A stretch of DNA of 64,000 bases from Prevotella sp. (lineage in GTDB: Bacteria > Bacteroidota > Bacteroidia > Bacteroidales > Dysgonomonadaceae). Position numbers and translations under genes: made by a program. Of the stretch, positions 34,298 through 44,016 are shown one piece after another. The notes beneath the pieces were generated by a model. The model was not told the DNA's origin. It saw only the letters and a list, made by a program, of their open reading frames with translations, and searched no databases. The DNA is taken from positions 54,110 to 118,109 of the forward strand of contig JAISUS010000017.1 in assembly GCA_031271965.1 (NCBI GenBank), given 5' to 3'. Numbering within the stretch: the first letter of the stretch is position 1; the number at the start of each line of letters is the position of its first letter.

Positions 34298-35797
34298 TCA
34301 TTGAGAAAACTTATATGTTAACATCAAGCGACCTTCCGATGTCTTTGAAAAAACATCAGGGAAGTATTTGTAATTGGTATCACGAATATAACTGTAATAT
34401 ATACCTGACAGATATAAATGTTTACTAAGCTTCATATCTGCCCTGAGACTTGTTGCATGCAGAACTGCCTGAGATCTATCACCTTGATAATCGAACTCGT
34501 GCACATCGATATTCTCCCAGTCTATATCTTGCGGATAACCTTTCAATGTAAACATATAATATGATTCGTATGTGCCCGATATGCTAAACTTATCTTTATA
34601 TGCCCAGTTAAACCCGGATTGAAGGCTAAAACCGCTTGCCAGATTATAGTTACGCATATCCACTACATAATAATCGCTGAGAGATGCCCCCATCAATACC
34701 AGATTAGCATGAGTATATGCATTAAAACTAAAGTTTTTCGTTCGGTTGCTCTTATATATAAGTCCGGCACCGAAAGATGCAGGTGTACAAAATTTATAAG
34801 GAATCTTTTTCGACACATCAGAGATCGTATCTGAATCATAGTAATCGAAATGCTGATAAAAACCAAGGCTAAGGAAATCTTTTTGAGTATCTATCAAGTC
34901 AGTTACATAGAGCCGCCCTGTTATGTTCAACTGACTCAGCAAGGGTTGAGAACCGTGTACGTTCACATTACTCTTAAATGTGAAATAATCATAAGGCTTC
35001 TCATTTTCGCTGGCAAAACGATCTCCGTATTCGATATTAATATCTATGGCTGCCCCCACCCCTTTATCTAGTATTTCGCCTTTCAGTTCCAATGCCCGGA
35101 CTCCTGTCGAAACCTCTACTGCAACGTCAGGCACCCCGAATTGTTTTCCTGTAGTAGGGCGTACTTTCCAAGCATCGCCGTTGATGATACGAGTCAGCCC
35201 CCGCATCGGAGAAATGAGGAATCCGGCTAACTCGCGGCCAAAACGATTAGCTCCCGTTCGCCGGTCATCCAACACAAGGTCGGATGTGCGATAAAGAGTT
35301 TCCCCCAAAGCCAGTCCTCCCACCGGAGTAGCTATTATATCATTGAAAGAAGGGTATTCATTCTCCATAAAAAGTTCCCACATAGCACTTCCTCCCAGTG
35401 AGTAAAGCCCCGATTCCCAATAGTTGAAACCTCTTGCTCTGGCCGAATTAAAATATAAGCTACCGTGATATGGATGCAAAAACATATTGTTTCCCATATC
35501 ATCGTTATCCCATACCCATTTATGACCCAGATTTTTCTTGATTGTCTTTATATTGATATAGGCATAATCTTTGTTGCCAACATAACGGTTAAATGCCCAT
35601 AAGCCCATATTGATGGAAAACACCTGTGTAGCAGCTCCCCATCCGTTCTTTTTAGAATAATATGCGATATCCAATGAATCGGCCGGTTTAGGAGACACAA
35701 CAGGCTTGCGAATAGCAAACTGAGGGTATGCATACAAAGAAGATATAAAGAATACGGTAATAAGTAAAAATTTCCTGAGCTTAGAAAGAAGATCCAT
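34298..35797 (-). CDS. DUF3943 outer-membrane protein
   Basis: 499 residues with an N-terminal signal sequence (hydrophobic about residues 10-25). GNNMFLHPYHGSLYFNSARARGFNYWESG and VGGLALGETLYRTSDLVLDDRRTG (about 100-190) are typical of DUF3943, a Bacteroidetes family. The C-terminal half repeats beta-hairpin patterns ending YKFSQ and looks like a 14-to-16-stranded outer-membrane barrel. Function is unknown. It lies 184 bases upstream of the BACON/CDC-like gene on the same strand, with no terminator between them, so co-transcription is possible but unproven. Confidence 0.78.
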   Translation of the reverse strand: MDLLSKLRKFLLITVFFISSLYAYPQFAIRKPVVSPKPADSLDIAYYSKKNGWGAATQVFSINMGLWAFNRYVGNKDYAYINIKTIKKNLGHKWVWDNDDMGNNMFLHPYHGSLYFNSARARGFNYWESGLYSLGGSAMWELFMENEYPSFNDIIATPVGGLALGETLYRTSDLVLDDRRTGANRFGRELAGFLISPMRGLTRIINGDAWKVRPTTGKQFGVPDVAVEVSTGVRALELKGEILDKGVGAAIDINIEYGDRFASENEKPYDYFTFKSNVNVHGSQPLLSQLNITGRLYVTDLIDTQKDFLSLGFYQHFDYYDSDTISDVSKKIPYKFCTPASFGAGLIYKSNRTKNFSFNAYTHANLVLMGASLSDYYVVDMRNYNLASGFSLQSGFNWAYKDKFSISGTYESYYMFTLKGYPQDIDWENIDVHEFDYQGDRSQAVLHATSLRADMKLSKHLYLSGIYYSYIRDTNYKYFPDVFSKTSEGRLMLTYKFSQ

Positions 35798-35974
35798 CCT
35801 TTTTAATTTTAAAGAAACAAAGATAAAAAATAAAAAATCACAACCTATGTTATGAGATGCTTATCCTCGCCTCTTGGTTATGAACAATATATTTACAATT
35901 ATGTTTTACAATATACTCCATAATTTTAATTTTACGTACTCCTTAATCTTGAAATAAACTGTAAATTTGTGGAT

Positions 35975-36328
35975 ATGATAAAACAGATTTTATTAGTAGG
36001 AGCCGGAGGAGCTGCGGGTAGTATTTTACGCTATCTTACATCGGTCTTTATGGTTAAGGCCGATCCTTTTCCGTTGGCCACTTTTGCTATCAATATCATA
36101 GGCTGCTTCTGCATCGGCCTATTTATCAATCTGGTTCCGACCTCAAATAGCATGCGCTTTTTTCTTATCACCGGATTTTGCGGAGGTTTTACAACATTCT
36201 CTGCATTTGCCAACGAAACTTTAAGCTTAGTAAATAACAATCAGATGCCAACAGCCTTTTTGTATGTATTAGCCAGCTGCATTCTGGGTGTTGGGGCTGT
36301 ATGGCTGGGCATGTACATCACAAAATAA
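35975..36328 (+). CDS. crcB: Fluoride ion channel FluC/CrcB
   Basis: 117 residues from the ATG at 35975; a GTG two codons earlier is possible, but it overlaps a promoter box. Four transmembrane helices are seen, with AGGAAGSILRYLTSVF, the conserved NIIGCFCIGLF, and GFCGGFTTFSAFANE bearing the TTFS motif of the dimeric channel. It exports fluoride from the cytoplasm. TAAATTTG at 35962-35969 matches the -7 consensus, so transcription may start at or next to the ATG (nearly leaderless). No fluoride riboswitch was found upstream. Confidence 0.9.
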   Translation: MIKQILLVGAGGAAGSILRYLTSVFMVKADPFPLATFAINIIGCFCIGLFINLVPTSNSMRFFLITGFCGGFTTFSAFANETLSLVNNNQMPTAFLYVLASCILGVGAVWLGMYITK

Positions 36329-36411
36329 TTTCTTTTCATAATATTAACACATTTTGATGTGAAAATATTCCTCTAAAACCGTCTAACTAGTAAAGAAAAA
36401 ATATAATCCAT

Positions 36412-39400
36412 ATGAAAAAATATCTATTCACCGGACTACTACTTTTACTGAGTATCAATATGATAACACAAACATCAAACAATAAATATGAAGCAGAATG
36501 GAAACTGATAGAAGCGCATGAACGAAACGACCTGCCCCAATCGGCGACTCAGACTATTAATGCGATTCTTGAAAAGGCCATAGCTGACAAAAATAACACG
36601 CAAGTGATAAAAGCCCTGATATACAAGAATAAGTATAAACGGCAAATAGACAATAATGACAACAAAGGGATTTTTACCGATCTTCAGGCATTGGTTAATC
36701 AAACGGCCAATACCGGTGAGAAAGCTCTGTTACACTCTATGTTGGCAGAATTATATTTGAACTTTTACAACTCTAACGAATGGAATATCAACCAGCGTAC
36801 AAAGTTGGTTGACCTTGTTCCCGAGGATATGAATGAGTGGAGCAGTAATATATTCAGCAATAAGATAATTGAAAACCTCGACCTTTCTATAAAAGAAGTT
36901 GCCGAACTAAAAAAATATACGACCAAAGAGTACAATGATATTATCCTGATAGGCGCGGATGGCACAAAATACTACCCGACCCTATATGATTTTCTGATGG
37001 ATAGGGCAATTACGATAGCCAAAGGCGTTAACAGCATAAATGATGAAGAATTTGATATTTCTACTACCGGATTAAAGAAAGAGCAACTTATTTTGCCTGC
37101 AAATGAATATACAAAATTGAATATGGTTATAGGGGCTGACAACAGGCAAATTGTATGGCTGTATTATCAGCAATTCCTGAAAGATTTATCAGACAGAAAT
37201 CTGATTCCAACGTTAATTTTAACTGAGATAGATAAAGTTGAGTACCTAAAAAGTAACTCCCGTACACTATCCGGCCAGGCTACACTAGACGCATATATCC
37301 GTTTAGAAAAATTATATGAACAAGATGAAACGTCGATAGAAATAATTGACAAGATCGTCAATTCCTATTCTTACAATGAAGCCGATCAGAGAAAAATTAA
37401 TGAAAACAAATATACGTGGCTGAAAAAAGGAATACAGAAATATCCTAAATATCCGCGCACCAACTCCCTAAGAAACCAATTACAGGCACTCGAAGAACCA
37501 GCTTTAAGTATTAGTAGCAGTCAGGCTATTGTATATCCAAATTCACCTGTGCAATTATCTATCAGATATAAAAACACGCAGGTTTTGACTCCAAAACCTG
37601 TATTTAAGCTATATCGGGTAGAAAACGGGAAATATAGTTTAATAAAGAATTTCAATCCGGATTTAAGGTCTGAGCAGGCATACAATGTCGATACGATGTC
37701 CCTAAATATAGGCTCTCTGCCTATCGGCAAATATTGTTTCAGCACCTATCCTGCTACAACATTGGAGAAAGCTTCCGTAAAGAATGACGACACAAATAAG
37801 GTTGACTTCACCGTATCTTCTTTGACAACGTTCACTCGCAGTTCAAACAAAGACGAGTATGAGATATTTGTTGTTGACAGGCTTTCGGGCAAACCCTTAA
37901 AAGGAGCGACTATCAAAGTACATCCAAGTGATGACGGTAAAAAAGAAAATCGATCGGCGGTTACTTTAAAGACAAACGACCTTGGATTTGCTATCTATAA
38001 AGATACCTATAAATCAAAGGACAGTTGGCGCTATAATATAGCGACCTATCAGGTAGAATATGGAAAAGATATTTATCTGGAAAAAGGAAGGATTAACGGG
38101 AATTACAATTATCGTTGGACAAATACCCAATCCGTAACCGACCATAATCTTCCGGCAACCTCCATCTTTACAGACCGCAGTATTTACAGGCCGGGGCAAA
38201 CCGCATACTTCAAGGCAATCATTTTGGATAGCAATTCTAAACCTATCACACATAAATCCTATACAGCAAAACTGTATAACCAAAATGATGAAGTTATATC
38301 ACAGAAAAATATCACAACCAACGAATACGGTTCTTTGGCCGGAGAATTTTCCCTACCAACAACCGGACTAACCGGGTCATACCGCATCGAGGTAAACGGA
38401 AATACGATTTATTTCACGGTAGAAGAATACAAACGTCCTACATTTGAAGTCTCTTTCGATAAGGTGGATAAGACTTATACATTTGGTGAGGAAGTCAAGT
38501 TAAAAGGTTATGCCAAAAACTTTTCCGGAATAAGCCTGCAAGATGCCAATGTAAAATATACCATTACCCGCCAACAGTTCAATTTCTGGTTTTGGAGATC
38601 AAACAGTGGCTCGTACTTCACCGACGGCACTGTGAAAACAAATGACGACGGTTCGTTTGAAATTACATTCACACCCGAATCAGGAGACGGATATAATAGT
38701 TTTTTACGGCCTTACAATGACAGGCAAATTTATACTTTCAATGTAACAGCAACCGTAACCGATGTAAATGGCGAAACTCAATCGAACAGTTACAGCCTCA
38801 ATGTAGGGAATGTATCGATGATTATCGATCTGGAAATACCGGAGCAAATGGAAAGATCAGGCGAATACAAATTAAACATAGCTGCTAAAAATCTTCAAGG
38901 TGCCGATATCGAAACATCCGGAATATATACAGTACATACCTTAGATGACGATAATGCTGTTCAGAATAAAGTGCTTGCCGGCACATTCAAGACAGGTGAG
39001 CAAACCGACCTAAAGCACAGATTGCAAACCCTGACTTCGGGTAAATATCAGCTACAAGTGACCGCAAAAGACAATACAGGGAATGATATTACCGAAAAGA
39101 AAGACTTTGTTATCTATTCTTACAGCGATAAAAAACCTCCTTTCAAAACAAATGAGTGGATAGTCAGGAAAAATACAATTTTTGGGAACAAACCGGTAGA
39201 AGTAATCTACGGAACCAGCGAAAAAGATAGATATGTCTTGTATCAGTTGTTCAATAATGATACAATATTCGAACGCCGTTATGTAAAATTCAGCGAAGAG
39301 AATCAAAAATTTTACGTAATGTACAAGCCCGAATATGGAGATGAGGTATATATGTCATTCTCATCCGTATCGGATGGCGTATCTTCGACCGAAAACATTC

Positions 39401-42294
39401 TGCTACAAAAGGAACAAAAAACAGCAGATACCGACCTAAATATAAAACTGGAAGTATTCCGCAATAAATTGCGTCCGGGGCAGGAAGAAACATGGACAAT
39501 AAGCATTAAAGACAAAGAAAACAATCCTGTTAAAGCTGAATTATTAGCCTCTATGTACGATACATCTCTGGATAAGTTATATCCTTATACGGCTTGGGCT
39601 TTAAACCGTCCGTATATCCACAAGGTGTATTTATATCCGATGGATTTTCAGCAAAGCTATTCTTATATCGGAGATAAATGGTTCTCTCTAGGAAAGGGTA
39701 TTCAATATCTAAAAGTACCGGATCTGACTTTCGACCGCATCAATTGGTTTGGGTACCGTTCAACATATCTTTCCGATAATGTAGTCGTTGGATATGGGAC
39801 TGTCAGAAGGGAAAAAATCTATTCAACAGGAGCTATCGCCGGGGTTGAAGTAAAAAGTCTAGGGAAACAAGAAGTGATGCTAGATGAAGTTCAATTCGTT
39901 CCGCCTACAATTGCCGAAGACGGCATGGATACCGGAGGAGGTTCAATAGATACAAATACCCCTCAAATCCGCCAAAACTTTAATGAGACAGCCTTTTTCT
40001 ACCCTCAGTTGCGGACAAACGAAAAAGGAGAAACACTTATTTCTTTTACTGTACCTGAAAGTAATACCACATGGCGATTCCGTGCATTGGCACACGATAC
40101 GGGTGCACGTGCAGGTACATTAGAACAAATGGTGGTGACCCGCAAAGAATTGATGGTGACGCCGAACATGCCTCGCTTTATCCGTCAGGGAGATAAGACA
40201 AATATTTCGACTAAAATTTCAAATCTGTCGGAAGGAACTATTTCGGGAGAAGTACGTATCGAATTCTTCGACCCGGTAACCGATAACGTTATCAATTTGA
40301 ATATTCCGAATCAAGATCAATCGTTCACAATAGAAAAAGATGCATCTACTTCGGCTAATTGGACATTTGATGTGCCAAGCGATATAGAATTGTTAGGCTG
40401 TCGAATCGTCGCACAGAATGCTACTTTCAGCGATGGAGAACAACACGTTTTAGCTGTATTATCAAACCGTATGTTAGTAACCGAAAGCATGCCGATAGAT
40501 ATTCTGAAAGCAGGAACAAGCATCTTCACAATGGATAAATTGCTTCAAAGCAATTCATCCACTATAAGCAATTATCGTCTGACTCTGGAATATGCATCTA
40601 ATCCTGCCTGGTATGCTGTACAGGCATTACCTACTATGAGCAATCCGACTAATGAGAACGCGGTGAACTGGTTTGCAAGCTACTATGTGAATACATTGGG
40701 TTCGTCCATCGTCCGCCAATATCCTAAGGTGTCGGCAATGATACAGGCATGGCAAAAACAAGGAGCTGACAAGCAAACATTAGTTTCTAAACTGCAAAAA
40801 GACGAAGAACTGAAATCTGTCCTCTTGGAAGAAACGCCGTGGGTGCTGGATGCTAAAGACGAAGCAGAACAGATGCAACGTCTATCCTTGTTGTTCGACC
40901 TAAATAATACAAAACAACTGACCGATGCCGCTACACGGAAATTAGCAGAACTGATGGACAACAAAGAAAATGCCTGGTCATGGTACAAAGGTTTGTATCC
41001 CAGCCGTTCTATCTCGCAATATATTCTTTACGGATATGCAAAACTGCAACAGGTAGGACAGGTGGAATATTCCGAGCAAATAAAAACAATGCAAATAAAC
41101 GCATTGAAGTTTATAGACAAAGGAATAGCCGAAGACTTCAACAATCTGAAAAAACATAATAAAGACTGGGAAAAGACAACCTATGTTTCTACCAACCAGA
41201 TCGAATTTGCTTATGTACGCTCGTTCTACCGCGATATACCTATCTCTAAAGAAGCCCGTGAAGCAGAACGCTTCTACACCGACGTTGCAGCTAAGAACTG
41301 GACGAAGTTAAGTATGTACGAACGTTCCATTTTGTCAATGGTACTAAAACGTAATGGGGACAAAACAACAGTCAACCAGATCGTAAAATCAATCAAAGAA
41401 AATGCTGTAAACGATAAATTGGGGATGTATTGGGCAAATAGTCATGGCAATGTGTTTTTATCCATGTCGGCTGTTAGCATCCATACGTTTATAATGGACG
41501 CACTGAAAGAAGCAGGAGCAACCAACGATGAAATGAATCAAATGAAATGCTGGCTTATCAATCAAAAACGAACTCAGATATGGGAGACAACACATGCCTC
41601 AATCGATGCTATCAATGCTCTGTTAAGTACGGGTTCCGATTGGTTTACAGGAGAAACATCTTCGGCAACAATAAAAGTGGGTGGAGAAAAGGTAGAACCT
41701 GAGAAAAAGGAATTGGGTACAGGCTACATCAAGCAAACATGGGATAAATCGGAGATAAAAAACAATATGGCCAAAGTAGAAGTAAAAACTTCAAGTTCCG
41801 AACCTGCATTCGGAGGATTATATTGGCAATATTATGAAAATCTGGACAAGATCACGGCGCAAAAAGGCGATCTGAATATAGAGAAACAGTTATTCAAAGA
41901 AACCGTTGATGCTTCGGGCAAAGGACTGTCACAAGTCACAGAAAAAAATGCATTGACCATAGGTGATAAAGTAATTGTACGATTGACCATAAAAGCAGAC
42001 AGGGATATGGAATTTGTACACCTGAAAGATATGCGGGCTTCATGTTTCGAGCCTCAACAGGTAATTTCGGGTATCAGATGGGCTAATAGCCTGATCTATT
42101 ACCAATCGACAAAAGATGCTTCGACCAACTTCTACTTCGACCGTCTGCCAAAAGGCACATATGTACTCGAATACCCGGTATTTGTAAACCGTACAGGTGA
42201 GTATACCAACGGTATCACTACCATACAATGTATGTATGCTCCTGAATTTACGTCACATACGCAGGGCATAAAAGTGACCGTGAAAGAAAAATAA
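36412..42294 (+). CDS. Alpha-2-macroglobulin family protein without thioester
   Basis: 1960 residues. After a signal peptide come about 340 residues of helical repeat-like sequence, then macroglobulin beta-sandwich domains (SIFTDRSIYRPGQTAYFKAI, near residue 590, is the MG2 signature). The A2M core, FRALAHDTGARAGTLEQMVVTRKELMV, is near 1225. The usual thioester segment (CxEQ) is replaced: residues 1404-1418 read QALPTMSNPTNENAV with no Cys. It is thus like E. coli MagB, not MagA. Residues 1123-1151 (VVVGYGTVRREKIYSTGAI) resemble the plug of SusC proteins. Periplasmic or surface protease trap or envelope factor. A murein L,D-transpeptidase-like gene follows. Confidence 0.88.
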   Translation: MKKYLFTGLLLLLSINMITQTSNNKYEAEWKLIEAHERNDLPQSATQTINAILEKAIADKNNTQVIKALIYKNKYKRQIDNNDNKGIFTDLQALVNQTANTGEKALLHSMLAELYLNFYNSNEWNINQRTKLVDLVPEDMNEWSSNIFSNKIIENLDLSIKEVAELKKYTTKEYNDIILIGADGTKYYPTLYDFLMDRAITIAKGVNSINDEEFDISTTGLKKEQLILPANEYTKLNMVIGADNRQIVWLYYQQFLKDLSDRNLIPTLILTEIDKVEYLKSNSRTLSGQATLDAYIRLEKLYEQDETSIEIIDKIVNSYSYNEADQRKINENKYTWLKKGIQKYPKYPRTNSLRNQLQALEEPALSISSSQAIVYPNSPVQLSIRYKNTQVLTPKPVFKLYRVENGKYSLIKNFNPDLRSEQAYNVDTMSLNIGSLPIGKYCFSTYPATTLEKASVKNDDTNKVDFTVSSLTTFTRSSNKDEYEIFVVDRLSGKPLKGATIKVHPSDDGKKENRSAVTLKTNDLGFAIYKDTYKSKDSWRYNIATYQVEYGKDIYLEKGRINGNYNYRWTNTQSVTDHNLPATSIFTDRSIYRPGQTAYFKAIILDSNSKPITHKSYTAKLYNQNDEVISQKNITTNEYGSLAGEFSLPTTGLTGSYRIEVNGNTIYFTVEEYKRPTFEVSFDKVDKTYTFGEEVKLKGYAKNFSGISLQDANVKYTITRQQFNFWFWRSNSGSYFTDGTVKTNDDGSFEITFTPESGDGYNSFLRPYNDRQIYTFNVTATVTDVNGETQSNSYSLNVGNVSMIIDLEIPEQMERSGEYKLNIAAKNLQGADIETSGIYTVHTLDDDNAVQNKVLAGTFKTGEQTDLKHRLQTLTSGKYQLQVTAKDNTGNDITEKKDFVIYSYSDKKPPFKTNEWIVRKNTIFGNKPVEVIYGTSEKDRYVLYQLFNNDTIFERRYVKFSEENQKFYVMYKPEYGDEVYMSFSSVSDGVSSTENILLQKEQKTADTDLNIKLEVFRNKLRPGQEETWTISIKDKENNPVKAELLASMYDTSLDKLYPYTAWALNRPYIHKVYLYPMDFQQSYSYIGDKWFSLGKGIQYLKVPDLTFDRINWFGYRSTYLSDNVVVGYGTVRREKIYSTGAIAGVEVKSLGKQEVMLDEVQFVPPTIAEDGMDTGGGSIDTNTPQIRQNFNETAFFYPQLRTNEKGETLISFTVPESNTTWRFRALAHDTGARAGTLEQMVVTRKELMVTPNMPRFIRQGDKTNISTKISNLSEGTISGEVRIEFFDPVTDNVINLNIPNQDQSFTIEKDASTSANWTFDVPSDIELLGCRIVAQNATFSDGEQHVLAVLSNRMLVTESMPIDILKAGTSIFTMDKLLQSNSSTISNYRLTLEYASNPAWYAVQALPTMSNPTNENAVNWFASYYVNTLGSSIVRQYPKVSAMIQAWQKQGADKQTLVSKLQKDEELKSVLLEETPWVLDAKDEAEQMQRLSLLFDLNNTKQLTDAATRKLAELMDNKENAWSWYKGLYPSRSISQYILYGYAKLQQVGQVEYSEQIKTMQINALKFIDKGIAEDFNNLKKHNKDWEKTTYVSTNQIEFAYVRSFYRDIPISKEAREAERFYTDVAAKNWTKLSMYERSILSMVLKRNGDKTTVNQIVKSIKENAVNDKLGMYWANSHGNVFLSMSAVSIHTFIMDALKEAGATNDEMNQMKCWLINQKRTQIWETTHASIDAINALLSTGSDWFTGETSSATIKVGGEKVEPEKKELGTGYIKQTWDKSEIKNNMAKVEVKTSSSEPAFGGLYWQYYENLDKITAQKGDLNIEKQLFKETVDASGKGLSQVTEKNALTIGDKVIVRLTIKADRDMEFVHLKDMRASCFEPQQVISGIRWANSLIYYQSTKDASTNFYFDRLPKGTYVLEYPVFVNRTGEYTNGITTIQCMYAPEFTSHTQGIKVTVKEK

Positions 42295-42305
42295 TCTGAT
42301 TAACC

Positions 42306-42335
42306 GCTATCCCGTAAAATAAACTATGGGATAGC
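42306..42335 (+). terminator. Hairpin after the macroglobulin gene
   Basis: GCTATCCC (42306-42313) pairs with GGGATAGC (42328-42335), followed by AGTTTCTT. The T-run is weak, so it may only partly terminate and let some transcript pass into the next gene. Confidence 0.5.
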
Positions 42336-42363
42336 AGTTTCTTATCCTACAAACTTTGTAACT

Positions 42364-43017
42364 ATGAATAAAATATCACACACTCTTATCGTCTTGGTAT
42401 CGTCTCTTACTTTTATTATGTGTAATGCTAATAATAAAGAAAATCGAAAAGGAGAGCAAGCCTCGAAGGAGAATAAAGAGATTATTGAAAGACAGGCTCT
42501 CCTGTCCCGCTTGAAAACAAAAGCCGATACAGCCAAAGCGTTTTGCAAGCAAAAAGGCCTGAATACAGAATATTGTTTTCTGGCCGATTTCAGTATTCAT
42601 TCGGGGAAAAATCGTTTTTTCGTATGGGACTTTGCGAAAGACACCATCAAGTATGAAAGTTTGTGCTGTCATGGTTCTGGGATGAAAAGCACACAGGCAA
42701 AACCGGTATTCAGCAATGTAGAAGGGAGCTACTGCTCCTCATTGGGCAAATACAAGATGGGGGTACGTTCGTATAGTCAATGGGGTATAAATGTCCATTA
42801 CAAGATGCACGGTTTTGATAAAACAAATAATAATGCTTTCAAACGTTGGGTAGTATTGCACTCACATACCCCCGTTCCAGAGCACGAGATTTATCCCAAT
42901 CACCTACCTTTGGGATGGAGCCAAGGTTGTCCGGTAATAAACAATGATATAATGCGTAAAGTAGATACCTTGCTAAAGAATGCAAAAAAACCAATTCTGT
43001 TATGGGTATATATTTAA
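42364..43017 (+). CDS. Murein L,D-transpeptidase catalytic-domain protein (YkuD_2-like)
   Basis: 217 residues. The N-terminus is a signal sequence ending FIMCN, a possible lipobox. Catalytic domain motifs are HGSGMKSTQAKPVFSN, EGSYCSSLGKYKMG, the His at 166 in VLHSHTP, and the nucleophile Cys189 in GWSQGCPVI. It matches the YkuD_2 group, which makes or trims cross-links of peptidoglycan by 3-3 linkage or exchange. It follows the macroglobulin gene by 69 bases, with only a weak terminator between, so the pair may work together in envelope defence. Confidence 0.85.
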   Translation: MNKISHTLIVLVSSLTFIMCNANNKENRKGEQASKENKEIIERQALLSRLKTKADTAKAFCKQKGLNTEYCFLADFSIHSGKNRFFVWDFAKDTIKYESLCCHGSGMKSTQAKPVFSNVEGSYCSSLGKYKMGVRSYSQWGINVHYKMHGFDKTNNNAFKRWVVLHSHTPVPEHEIYPNHLPLGWSQGCPVINNDIMRKVDTLLKNAKKPILLWVYI

Positions 43018-43353
43018 ATTGATGAACATACCGAGATCTTTCCAGGACAAACGCACGAAATTTATTTTATCTGGATTGCTTCGGACAAAGCTCTCGCAAT
43101 GACGAGAGTGCTTTACTGTGAACGTCATTGCGAACAGAGTGAAGCAATCCGGAAAATGAAATAAATTTTGATGCGGTTGCCCTAAAAATATCTATATTAC
43201 ATAGTCTTTCAATAAAATATATTTATCTCGTGTTTGAAATAATACATTTAAATGATATGTCATCATAAAAATATTGTTATTTTTATGCCGGATATACATT
43301 ACCTGGATTGTAATTTTATCGACATATAGCTAGTTGTTCCCAATAAAGACAGT
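43018..43353. other. Intergenic region with a palindromic repeat copy
   Basis: 336 bases between the transpeptidase gene and the sigma factor gene. The first half is taken by a repeat copy (43045-43183). The second half, 43184-43353, is AT-rich with no clear promoter match for the sigma factor gene; the sigma factor may use its own consensus, unknown here. Confidence 0.5.
43045..43183. repeat. Palindromic intergenic repeat, copy 1
   Basis: A large imperfect palindrome with CTGGATTGCTTC and its inverse GAAGCAATCCGG as inner arms and CGCAATGACGAGAGTG / GAACGTCATTGCGA in the centre. Outer ends GGACAAACGCACGAAATTT and GATGCGGTTGCC are roughly inverted. A second copy lies at 59204-59442. Repeats with CGTCATTGCGA cores are common in many bacterial genomes. 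Confidence 0.75.
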
Positions 43354-43902
43354 ATGAGGGAGATTATATCTAAAATAAAATCAGGAGACAAGGATGCTTT
43401 TTCAGAATTATACAGGATGTATTATCCTAAGATCTGTGGATTTATATATAAGATATTAAAAAATAAATCTTTAGCTGAGGAAATTACACAAGAAGTATTT
43501 TTCCGTTTATGGGTCAATCATCAATCATTGGATGAAACAATGTCCTACGATTCTTATTTTTTTACAATAGCCAAGAATATATCAATGGATATTTACAGAA
43601 AAAATACCGTTGAAACAAGTTATCAAAACTACCAACTTTCCAGAACTACCGAACCACATGCCAATGAGACCACTTCTCAGATCAATTTTTCTGATTTGCA
43701 GAAATTAATTAAAGAAGCGGTGGATAAAATGCCGAAGCAGCAGCAATTAGTTTTCAGATTAAGTAGAACAGACGGACTGCTGAATGAAGAAATCGCCCGT
43801 AAATTAGGAATATCAAAACGAACTGTCGAGAAACACATTTCAAATTCATTAAAAATAATCAAAGTAATTGTGAAAAATAATTACATGTTATTCTTTATAT
43901 AA
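43354..43902 (+). CDS. ECF-type RNA polymerase sigma factor
   Basis: 182 residues. Region 2 spans about 10-85 (FSELYRMYYPKICGFIYKIL, then ITQEVFFRLWVNHQSL). Region 4 spans about 120-170 (MPKQQQLVFRLSRTDGLLNEEIARKLGISKRTVEKHIS). It is a Bacteroidetes ECF sigma of the kind paired with FecR. It starts the operon-like run: sigma, FecR, SusC with an STN domain, SusD and sulfatase. It should direct expression of the SusCD genes when the glycan signal is transmitted through SusC and FecR. Confidence 0.93.
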   Translation: MREIISKIKSGDKDAFSELYRMYYPKICGFIYKILKNKSLAEEITQEVFFRLWVNHQSLDETMSYDSYFFTIAKNISMDIYRKNTVETSYQNYQLSRTTEPHANETTSQINFSDLQKLIKEAVDKMPKQQQLVFRLSRTDGLLNEEIARKLGISKRTVEKHISNSLKIIKVIVKNNYMLFFI

Positions 43903-44016
43903 GAAACTGTATTACAATTACTTATATTTTATCGTTGATTTTTCGAGTAAAAAATCAGCTTTAGAAGTACGTGCTATATAGCCATAAATCGTATAACAAA
44001 TATAATATAATAATAA

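Noticed and set aside
35798..35968. Possible fluoride riboswitch upstream of crcB
   Set aside because: I looked for the conserved GGnGAUGG and pseudoknot segments and found none.
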